Assembly: GCA_017999075.1 (NCBI GenBank)
Contig: JAGOBX010000023.1
Coordinates: 1 to 15,612 of the forward strand
DNA length: 15,612 nucleotides
Source of the DNA: JAGOBX01 sp017999075 [NCBI: Candidatus Babelota bacterium]
Lineage (GTDB): Bacteria; JAGOBX01
Direction: 5' to 3'
The position numbers and the translations under genes are program-made. The notes beneath the pieces are model-generated. The model was not told the DNA's origin and did no database searches. It saw nothing but the letters and a program-made list of their open reading frames with translations. The first letter of the stretch is position 1, and the number at the start of each line of letters is the position of its first letter. Positions 1 to 6,331 of this stretch are shown here, piece after piece.

Positions 1-2461
1 TTGTCAAATCATTATGAACCTGAGTCAAATCATTTTTTGTTATATCCTGGGCAAGCAATCCCACAAAACTCGAAATTGTTATAAGAGGACTCCTTAAATC
101 ATGAGATACAGTATAAACAAATCTCTCCATTTCAGCATTTTTAATTTCAAGTTCATTTATCAATTTTTCACGTTCATGTTCAATTTTTTTTCTATCTGTA
201 ATATCATTGAATAAAACAGCAAACTGATATTTTTCAGGAGAAAAAGCTATACATTCATAATATTTTTCTAATGCAGCAGAATAATTTTCAAAAATTATAT
301 GATTTCCGGTTAATGCAACTTTCCCGTATGTTTCAATCCAATATTTTTCTGTTAAAGGAAGCGCCTCAGTGACGGTTTTTCCTATAATATCTTTTTTTTT
401 CAAACCTGTTAATCTTTCAAATGGCTCGTTTATTTCTATAAACCTATAATCAACAGGATTTTCATTTTCATCGCAAATAATAGTATGTAAAGCAAAACCG
501 CTTGACATATTTTCGAATAAAAGCCGGTATTTTTTTTCACTTTCTCTTGCTGCTTTTTCAGCTTGAATATGTTCAGTAATATCTCGCGCAGCAGCATATA
601 TCATATTTTTTTTATATGGAGTCGATCTCCATTCTATAAATTTATATGATCCGTCAAAACACCTGTATCTGTTTATAAAATTTATTATATCTTCTCCTTC
701 TTCCAGTTTTTTTATTGATGAATAAGTTGCCGGCAAATCATCAGGATGAATAAAATCAATAAATTTTTTTGACAATAATTCTTTTTCATCATATCCAAGA
801 ACTGCTTTCCAAGCTGGATTCAACCGTTTAAAAAACCCATTAAAATCAGCAATACACATTAAATCAAGAGACAGATTGAAAAATCTGTCAAGTTCGTCTG
901 TTTTTTCTTTAAGCGCCTGTTCTCTTTCTATCCGATCTCTTATATCGCGAACTGCTATCAACAACAGCTTTTTATCATCCAGAGCAAAAATCCGAGCAGT
1001 AATTTCAACAGGAAACACAAATCCATTTTTGTCTTTATGATAGCGGATACGGATAAATTCCAGCTGTTCGGAATTTTTGATTCTATATTCGGTTTTTTCA
1101 GGTTCATTCGACAATTGAAAAGCAGGCATACCGATCAATTCATCTTTAGAATATTTATATAAATCGGTTGCCGCATTATTTGCTTCAATAATTTTCAATG
1201 AATCCATATCTATCAAAATAATAGCATCTGATTCTGACTCAAAAAGAAGCCTGTATTTTTTTTCGCTTATTGACAATTCGATTTCTTTCCGTTTTAATTT
1301 TTTACCATTTATTACAATGACGAATATTACTATAATAAGCGCCAATATTATAAAAATAAATGGAAATATATATTTGAAATGCCTATCAAACCACTTAGGC
1401 ATTTTATTTATTATCACGCTGTTTTCAGGCAATTCAGATTCGTTTATTTTCCACCGCTTAAGCTCGTTGAAGTTAAACATAAATTTGTTTATACTTTCCG
1501 TGAATACAGGAATATCTTCAATTTTCATTCCTGAAAAATATTTCAAAGTGAGTTCTGCCGCTTTTCTTCCCTGCAGTTCAGGATCGTTTAATTTACCTCC
1601 TACTGTTCCATATCTGAACATCATGATGTAAGGAGAATAAACAGGTCTTGATGCATTCCTGCATATCAAAGGTATAACAATATCCTGATCTATGTACCCA
1701 TTCCTGTCATTAAAAAAATCAGCAAGATAAATAGCTGTATTATTGTCAAGATTCTTGATTTCATTTATAAGTTCGTCTAATGTCAAGCCCTTGTTTTCTC
1801 TGTCTATAAAAACAAATTTTAATTTTTGATAATATTTTTTTTCAAGCTGCTCCAAAAGTAACCTGTTATTTTTACCGTTTGTCGTCAAATCTGTTATAAC
1901 AGCCAATCTTTTTACATCAGGATGAATTTTTATTATAGAATCTATAGTTTCTTCAATATCCAGAATTTCCATAACTCCTGTTATAGATTTTCCTTTCAAT
2001 ATCGAATAATCAAAAGGTTTGTTGACCCCGCAAAAAACTATAGGAATATCTTTTCCGAAAATCTCAGTTCTGCAGGATTTCATAAAATTCAGAGCGTCAT
2101 CATCTACAGTTATAATTAAATCAGGTTTTTGCGCAGAAAATTTTATACTTAAATATTTTTTATATTGAGAAAAATATGTGTTGAAAAAATCATTTAGAAA
2201 CCGTTTGGTGTCTAAAAATTCATAGAAATACTCGGCATTAAAATTATGCTCTGAAAAAACTTCCAGCATTCCTTTATCAACTGAATGTACCCACCAGAAT
2301 TCAGGATGATAAGAATGAATAATCATTATTTTTTTTCTGGGAAAAGTTCCGGCAGGCAAGTTATCTGCTGATAAACAATACGAGCTGCAAAACAAAAATA
2401 TATAAGTTACAAACAAAAAAAATATATATTTTGATATATTATCTTTAAGTTTTATTGTCAT
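1..2461 (-). CDS. Membrane sensor histidine kinase with ABC_sub_bind-type periplasmic sensor and three PAS domains (3' end outside window)
   Basis: I translated this reading frame by hand; it stays open from ATG at 2461 to the window edge (820 codons). An in-frame TAA directly precedes the ATG, so no earlier start exists; no clear Shine-Dalgarno is seen. Residues 11-32 are a signal peptide or first membrane helix. Residues about 43-335 match the ABC_sub_bind sensor type, with HSYHPEFWW, LDTKR, PDLIITVDDDALNF, IVFCGVN and ITGVME. A membrane helix spans about 365-385. Three PAS domains follow at about 399-510 and 521-625 (this one ends ARDITEH) and 641-755 (ends NDITDRKK). The HisKA H-box is VYTVSHDLRSPL with phospho-acceptor His787. 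The ATPase domain should lie beyond base 1. Family knowledge: such kinases sense a small ligand bound in the periplasm; the ligand here is unknown. The gene starts 14 bases after the hybrid kinase stop, which suggests one operon. Confidence 0.9.
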   Translation of the reverse strand, partial: MTIKLKDNISKYIFFLFVTYIFLFCSSYCLSADNLPAGTFPRKKIMIIHSYHPEFWWVHSVDKGMLEVFSEHNFNAEYFYEFLDTKRFLNDFFNTYFSQYKKYLSIKFSAQKPDLIITVDDDALNFMKSCRTEIFGKDIPIVFCGVNKPFDYSILKGKSITGVMEILDIEETIDSIIKIHPDVKRLAVITDLTTNGKNNRLLLEQLEKKYYQKLKFVFIDRENKGLTLDELINEIKNLDNNTAIYLADFFNDRNGYIDQDIVIPLICRNASRPVYSPYIMMFRYGTVGGKLNDPELQGRKAAELTLKYFSGMKIEDIPVFTESINKFMFNFNELKRWKINESELPENSVIINKMPKWFDRHFKYIFPFIFIILALIIVIFVIVINGKKLKRKEIELSISEKKYRLLFESESDAIILIDMDSLKIIEANNAATDLYKYSKDELIGMPAFQLSNEPEKTEYRIKNSEQLEFIRIRYHKDKNGFVFPVEITARIFALDDKKLLLIAVRDIRDRIEREQALKEKTDELDRFFNLSLDLMCIADFNGFFKRLNPAWKAVLGYDEKELLSKKFIDFIHPDDLPATYSSIKKLEEGEDIINFINRYRCFDGSYKFIEWRSTPYKKNMIYAAARDITEHIQAEKAARESEKKYRLLFENMSSGFALHTIICDENENPVDYRFIEINEPFERLTGLKKKDIIGKTVTEALPLTEKYWIETYGKVALTGNHIIFENYSAALEKYYECIAFSPEKYQFAVLFNDITDRKKIEHEREKLINELEIKNAEMERFVYTVSHDLRSPLITISSFVGLLAQDITKNDLTQVHNDLT

Positions 2462-2475
2462 TTATGATATTAAGA

Positions 2476-4002
2476 TTATATCTTTGAAATTATATTTTTA
2501 ATTTCCAATAAATCAAACGGTTTTTTTAAAAAAGAACATATTTCAGGCTGCTGAAGATTTTTTTCAGATAAATTCAAGTCTCCGGACATAACTATTATTT
2601 TTACATTTTCATTATTCCGTACTATTTTTTTGCATAATTCAAATCCCTTTATCCCGGGCATATTTATATCAAGAAAAATCACGTCAAATCTGCAATCAGA
2701 AGTTACACTTAACGCTTTTTCTACTGTATCTGCCGTAGTGACATTCTGATATCCTATTTTGTTTAAAAGACGTTTGAAGATTTTCAATAATTGCAATTCA
2801 TCATCAATAATAAGTATTTTTAAATTAGTATTTTTAACTGGAGGAATATGATTTTTTCTATTATTTTTCAATGATTCCTGATAACAGTTATTCTCAATTT
2901 CTGCAGACGGCAAAGTTACACATACTTTTGTGCCAACTCCGCATTCACTCGTCAATACAATTTTCCCAGAATATTGTTCAATAATTTTTTGTGAAACCGA
3001 AAGACCAAGTCCTGTGCCTTTTATCCCAAAATCATCAGTTGCAAAAGCTCCTTTTGTCGTAAAAAAAGGAGTGAATATTTTTTTCAAATTTTCTTTGGAT
3101 ATTCCTATCCCATCATCTGTAATATAAATTTTCACATTGTTACTTTCGTCTGCTGTACATATTTTTATTGAACCTTCTCCTTTAGGTTTTATGGCATGCC
3201 TCGCATTTATAATCAAATTCAGAAAAACCTGCTGCATCTGCCCTGGATCAACTTCAACTTTAAATTTACTCCTAAACTTTTTTATAATTTTTATATTTTC
3301 AATTTCAAACTGTTTTTTCTGAATTTCAATAATATCATCTATAACATCATTGATTTGTATATTTTCTGTCTTTGCAGGCTGAGGCCTGGAAAATGTTAAA
3401 AGCTGCAAAACTATATTTTTTGCCCGATCTACTTGATTTTCTATTATTTCAAAATTTTCTCTTGTTTCATAATTTTCAAATTTTTCAGTTTCATTTATAA
3501 CATGCACGCTAGTCTTTATTATTGATAAAATATTATTAAATTCATGAGCTATACCTGCCGTAAGCTGACCCACAGCGCTTAACTTTTCAGATTGAATTAA
3601 TTGTTTTTCTAAGTTTTTGCTCAAAGCAATATTTTCCCATTCTCTCATTGAACGTAAAATAAAATAACTGATTTCATTAAAATTCTCAGGAGATTTAACC
3701 ATATAATTGAACGCTCCAGCTTTCATGGATTGAACCGCAATTTCTTCACTTCCGAAGCTGGTCATTATTATTACAGGTATTTCACTAAATTGATTAACTA
3801 TATCCATTCCGCTTCCGTCAGGAAGTCTCATATCGCAAAGTATGATATCAGGTTTGCTTAAATTATATTCTTCGACAGCTTTACATACTGAATCAGTTCT
3901 TATTACGTTTATATTCGAGGATTTATTTTTTATACTTCTATTAATAATTTCATAATGTTCTTCATCATCTTCAATCAAAAGTAAGTTTATAGTTCTGTCC
4001 AT
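2476..4002 (-). CDS. Soluble hybrid histidine kinase, REC-HisKA-HATPase-REC
   Basis: This 508-residue protein has no signal peptide or membrane segment, so it should be cytoplasmic. The N-terminal receiver (about 5-120) has the acidic cluster at 11-13, phospho-acceptor Asp57 in CDMRLPDG, Thr81 and Lys103. HisKA has LTAGIAHEFNN with His153. The ATPase domain (about 250-365) shows the N-box (Asn262/Asn266 in NLIINARHA), G1 DDGIG at 296-300, the F-box FTPFFTTK at 310-317 and G2 GTGLGLS at 329-335. A second receiver (about 394-508) has Asp400/Asp401, phospho-acceptor Asp445 in FLDINMPG and Lys494. All catalytic residues are present, so it should be active. An N-terminal receiver on a kinase suggests it is controlled by phosphorylation from another kinase, possibly the downstream membrane sensor (inference). 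It begins 16 bases after the upstream response regulator; the Shine-Dalgarno is weak (AAAGA). Confidence 0.95.
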   Translation of the reverse strand: MDRTINLLLIEDDEEHYEIINRSIKNKSSNINVIRTDSVCKAVEEYNLSKPDIILCDMRLPDGSGMDIVNQFSEIPVIIMTSFGSEEIAVQSMKAGAFNYMVKSPENFNEISYFILRSMREWENIALSKNLEKQLIQSEKLSAVGQLTAGIAHEFNNILSIIKTSVHVINETEKFENYETRENFEIIENQVDRAKNIVLQLLTFSRPQPAKTENIQINDVIDDIIEIQKKQFEIENIKIIKKFRSKFKVEVDPGQMQQVFLNLIINARHAIKPKGEGSIKICTADESNNVKIYITDDGIGISKENLKKIFTPFFTTKGAFATDDFGIKGTGLGLSVSQKIIEQYSGKIVLTSECGVGTKVCVTLPSAEIENNCYQESLKNNRKNHIPPVKNTNLKILIIDDELQLLKIFKRLLNKIGYQNVTTADTVEKALSVTSDCRFDVIFLDINMPGIKGFELCKKIVRNNENVKIIVMSGDLNLSEKNLQQPEICSFLKKPFDLLEIKNIISKI

Positions 4003-4018
4003 AATATAATCTTTATAA

Positions 4019-4459
4019 TCAAAACGGTGCTTTATTCCAAATCAACCAGTAGTATCCTAAATTTTCCATCAACTTCACAAATTTATCGTATTCAAGAGGT
4101 TTCACAATATAACTATTAACTGAATTAGTATAAGCCTTTGTAACATCCGCTTCCGCATCTGAAGAAGTTAAAATTATTACAGGAATTTGTTTTAATTTAT
4201 CATCGTTTTTTATATTTCTTAATACTTCTATTCCATCAATCTTAGGAAGTCTTAAATCCAAAAGTATGATATTTGGAGTGGGGTATTTAGTCTTATCTGA
4301 ATATTCATTTTTTTCAAACAAATAATTCAATGCTTTTTCTCCATCATCAACATGAAATAACTTATTTGAAATTCTATGGGTTTTAAAAGTCCTGAAAACT
4401 ATTTCTGCATGATCTTCATTATCTTCAACAAGCAATATAGTCAAACTTTCTCCATTCAT
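4019..4459 (-). CDS. Single-domain response regulator, Rcp1-like
   Basis: A 146-residue stand-alone receiver. It starts ILLVEDNEDHAEI and carries Glu12/Asp13, phospho-acceptor Asp68 in LLDLRLPKIDG, Thr98 in VIILTSSD and Lys120 before Pro121. The HAEIVFRTFKTH helix, the ALNYLF stretch and the aromatic C-terminus (LGYYWLIWN) are typical of the Rcp1-type receivers that accompany phytochrome-like or PAS kinases. There is no output domain, so it should signal by protein contact or phosphate relay. The ATG at 4459 has AGGTGG 12 bases upstream, a rather long spacing. It is the first gene of the signalling block and is preceded by the promoter region at 4602-4630. The gene ends 16 bases before the hybrid kinase, its likely partner. 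Confidence 0.95.
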   Translation of the reverse strand: MNGESLTILLVEDNEDHAEIVFRTFKTHRISNKLFHVDDGEKALNYLFEKNEYSDKTKYPTPNIILLDLRLPKIDGIEVLRNIKNDDKLKQIPVIILTSSDAEADVTKAYTNSVNSYIVKPLEYDKFVKLMENLGYYWLIWNKAPF

Positions 4460-4576
4460 AATATCAATGTACCACCTTCTTCTAAAAAAATCATAAAATT
4501 TTCAAAATATTTGGATACATTTATCTTATGCTTCATAATTTTAATAGCCATCAATATTTCATGTTATTTTCAATAA

Positions 4577-4604
4577 TTAAGCATTTTTGTATTTTTAAGC
4601 ATTT
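4577..4604 (-). repeat. Direct repeat of 10 bases at the -10/start region
   Basis: The plus-strand decamer TTAAGCATTT occurs at 4577-4586 and again, identical, at 4595-4604, an 18-base period. The second copy overlaps the predicted -10 box and the first lies just downstream of the expected transcription start. Two identical sites at a promoter are a common arrangement for a regulator dimer, so this could be an operator. It could also be chance in AT-rich DNA; the internal GC pair in each copy argues mildly against that. Confidence 0.4.
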
Positions 4605-4630
4605 ATATATTATGACATATATTTTGTCAA
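4602..4630 (-). promoter_or_regulatory. Predicted sigma70-type promoter with overlapping inverted repeat
   Basis: On the minus strand TTGACA (4625-4630) is followed after exactly 17 bases by TATAAA (4602-4607), a near-consensus pair. Transcription would start near 4595, giving a leader of roughly 135 bases before the response regulator ATG at 4459. An inverted repeat TGACA-N7-TGTCA (4613-4629) covers most of the -35 and the spacer. A second TTGACA lies immediately upstream on the minus strand (4631-4636), making a tandem TTGACATTGACA. Caution: the local sequence is very AT-rich, so -10-like hexamers are common by chance; the exact -35 hexamer and the spacing are the stronger evidence. Confidence 0.6.
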
Positions 4631-4695
4631 TGTCAATATTATTCTTAAATTCAGAAAATATCAATGCAATTATGCCTGATCTTAAAATTATATTA

Positions 4696-5124
4696 TTATT
4701 TCACTTTTGCAAACGATTTACCTGATTCCTGTTGCGATGAAGGTTCAGACAAATGAGCTAAAACCAATTTCCATTTTTTATTTTTATTTTCTAAAACACA
4801 AGTATATCTGTATTGATAAACATTTTTTTCTTTTTTTATTCTAACAATATAAGTTACATAACCTGAAACCCAGGCAGTGTTCGAATTATTTTCAAGATGT
4901 ACAAATTTTATCGAACATTTCAATTCATCAACTTGCGAAAAATCTCTGGTCAAACCTTTTTTTAAATCTTTCAAATTTTTCGCAATTTCATCTTTTCCTG
5001 AACCAAACATAAAAAATTTTTCATCTACGCATTCAATGCTTTTCTCTATATTTTTTAAGGAATACGCGTCAAACATTTCTGTCAAAACTTTTTTAATTTC
5101 TTTCTGAATTTTCAAATCAGCCAT
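4696..5124 (-). CDS. SnoaL_3 / NTF2-like small protein
   Basis: A 142-residue cytoplasmic protein, MADLKIQKEI..., of the SnoaL-like/DUF4440 NTF2 fold. Recognisable signatures are FFMFGSGKDEI (37-47), an AWVSGYVTY strand (84-92) and the C-terminal RYTCVLENKNKKWKL followed by AHLSEPS (106-129), close to the SnoaL_3 'R.T.V....W.I.H.H.S.P' pattern. The fold is a cone-shaped alpha+beta pocket that binds small ligands or catalyses simple reactions; no catalytic set can be named here, so function is unknown. I chose the ATG at 5124 because GGAGGTT (5131-5137) lies about eight bases upstream; a longer reading from TTG at 5139 would overlap that ribosome site. SnoaL_3 domains are often found fused to or near sensory proteins, and this gene precedes a kinase block, though the 236-base gap with its own promoter suggests separate transcription. 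Confidence 0.85.
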   Translation of the reverse strand: MADLKIQKEIKKVLTEMFDAYSLKNIEKSIECVDEKFFMFGSGKDEIAKNLKDLKKGLTRDFSQVDELKCSIKFVHLENNSNTAWVSGYVTYIVRIKKEKNVYQYRYTCVLENKNKKWKLVLAHLSEPSSQQESGKSFAKVK

Positions 5125-5130
5125 TATACG

Positions 5131-5137
5131 AACCTCC
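5131..5137 (-). promoter_or_regulatory. Strong Shine-Dalgarno deciding the SnoaL-like start
   Basis: Minus-strand GGAGGTT sits at ideal distance before the ATG at 5124 and rules out the alternative TTG at 5139, which falls inside it. It is the clearest ribosome binding site in the window; most other genes here have weak or no Shine-Dalgarno. Confidence 0.8.
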
Positions 5138-5191
5138 AAATTTTTTCAAAATAAAACCACAAATAAACACCGGATATTTTCGGCAAACTGA

Positions 5192-6265
5192 TTACTTTTC
5201 AAGTTGATATATTATTTTTTTTCCGCATTCAGGGCAAAAACGCAGGTTATATTCTGCAAAATACGGCTTCAAATACTTACCGCAATTCTGACAATATGCC
5301 GGTTTCATAAAAGATCTCCAGTTTTCATCCTGAATTTGTTCAGCCTCTATATTTTTTTCTTTTAAGCCAAATTGATACTGCAGAGTCAAATTATGCATAC
5401 TATCCAGATCATTATAAGGAACAAAAGCATAATCAAATTCCATACGGGAATATTTTAACCCAAACCCTATACTTATTTTTTTAGAAGCTTCATTCAGTCC
5501 ATCATATCCCAAACATACAGCAAGAGTATTTTTATATTTCCACTCAATACCTGATTGTATTCCAAAATTATCATAATACGTTTTAACAAAATCAAAATTA
5601 AAATCAAAATTATCCAAAATCGGACAACTGAACCCAATCCGGTATGTCCGCGGCAAATTTTCATCTTTTGACATATATTTCAATTTACTGCCGAGATTCA
5701 ATATTGAAAATCCGGTTCTGATATTTTCATCAAATAATGAAAACTCTTTTTGTACCCCGAAATCAACAGCTACTGCATTTGCAGAATATTCGGCAAGCCG
5801 GCTTTTTATATATTTAAAACTGATTCCACTATTAAACCATCTATGTAATGAATATCCGTAACTGACAGCAGCGCAAATATCCTGAGCAGAAAAGTTTCCT
5901 AATATCTGATCGAATCCTGTATAAGTTGTTCTATCGAATTTTCCATAATCAAGATACTGTATATAGACTCCAAGATTTTTCCATTGATAACCCAAATAAT
6001 GATGACTTATATTTTCAAAATATGAAGAATATGAAAAACCAATTTTTGAAACCGAATTATCCGCTATACTTGCAGGATTGTATTTCAAAGCAAACAAACC
6101 GTAATTACTGGATGTCATTGCATTGCCTAAACTGATTGATTTTGCTCCTGCTCCAAGCAATAAAAAATTGCCTGAAACACGTCCTCCTTCAGCTTCCGCA
6201 TTTATTTTCCCGGCGCTTAATATTATCGCTGAAAAAATGATTAAAAATATATTAAACCTTTTCAT
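5192..6265 (-). CDS. PorV/PorQ-like (UPF0164) outer-membrane beta-barrel with C-terminal zinc-ribbon-like tail
   Basis: From the ATG at 6265 the protein has 357 residues. It opens MKRFNIFLIIFSAIILS, a clear signal peptide, with probable cleavage after Ala23. The next stretch, FLLLGAGAKSISLGNAMTSS and LKYNPASIA, is the PorV/UPF0164 signature ('G.GA....GNA....A....NPA'). Alternating beta-strands continue to LTLQYQFGL near residue 300, the probable last barrel strand. In T9SS, PorV carries cargo with a C-terminal sorting domain to the attachment complex, and the upstream gene encodes such a cargo; a shared role is inference. Odd: about 55 residues follow the barrel, with CQNC (Cys325/Cys328) and CPEC (Cys344/Cys347), a zinc-ribbon pattern rarely expected outside the cytoplasm. 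Start: GGAG lies three bases before 6265; the ATG at 6274 is also possible, and a TTG at 6304 less likely because it would bury the signal peptide. Confidence 0.85.
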   Translation of the reverse strand: MKRFNIFLIIFSAIILSAGKINAEAEGGRVSGNFLLLGAGAKSISLGNAMTSSNYGLFALKYNPASIADNSVSKIGFSYSSYFENISHHYLGYQWKNLGVYIQYLDYGKFDRTTYTGFDQILGNFSAQDICAAVSYGYSLHRWFNSGISFKYIKSRLAEYSANAVAVDFGVQKEFSLFDENIRTGFSILNLGSKLKYMSKDENLPRTYRIGFSCPILDNFDFNFDFVKTYYDNFGIQSGIEWKYKNTLAVCLGYDGLNEASKKISIGFGLKYSRMEFDYAFVPYNDLDSMHNLTLQYQFGLKEKNIEAEQIQDENWRSFMKPAYCQNCGKYLKPYFAEYNLRFCPECGKKIIYQLEK

Positions 6266-6274
6266 AATCTCCAT

Positions 6275-6301
6275 TAATAAAAAGAAGTTTTTAAAAACTT
6301 C
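6275..6301 (-). terminator. Palindrome plus T-run: weak terminator or attenuator
   Basis: A perfect 18-base palindrome, GAAGTTTTTAAAAACTTC, occupies 6284-6301 and can fold as a 7-bp stem with a TTAA loop. On the minus strand it is followed directly by TTTTTATTA, then ATG at 6274. It sits in the 66-base gap between the giant gene and the PorV-like gene. The stem is AT-rich and therefore weak; it could be a partial terminator that lowers read-through, an operator, or chance. Confidence 0.35.
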
Positions 6302-6331
6302 CAAAATTCAAAATATTTTATTTTTTGAGAA

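Noticed and set aside
1317-1631. Plus-strand open frame of 104 codons
   Set aside because: It lies antisense to the membrane helix and sensor part of the PAS kinase, whose minus-strand frame carries clear family motifs; AT-rich antisense frames of this size arise by chance.
4640-4695. Possible terminator after the SnoaL-like gene
   Set aside because: Only imperfect AT-rich pairing around GCATAATTGC was found, without a stable stem or a following T-run.
4376-4725. Two overlapping plus-strand open frames covering the 236-base gap
   Set aside because: They overlap the ends of the two flanking genes and the promoter, show no family resemblance and no ribosome site; low-complexity hydrophobic translation reflects AT-rich DNA.
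5125-5191. Separate promoter for the SnoaL-like gene
   Set aside because: No convincing -35/-10 pair in the 67-base gap; the gene may be co-transcribed with the PorV-like gene.
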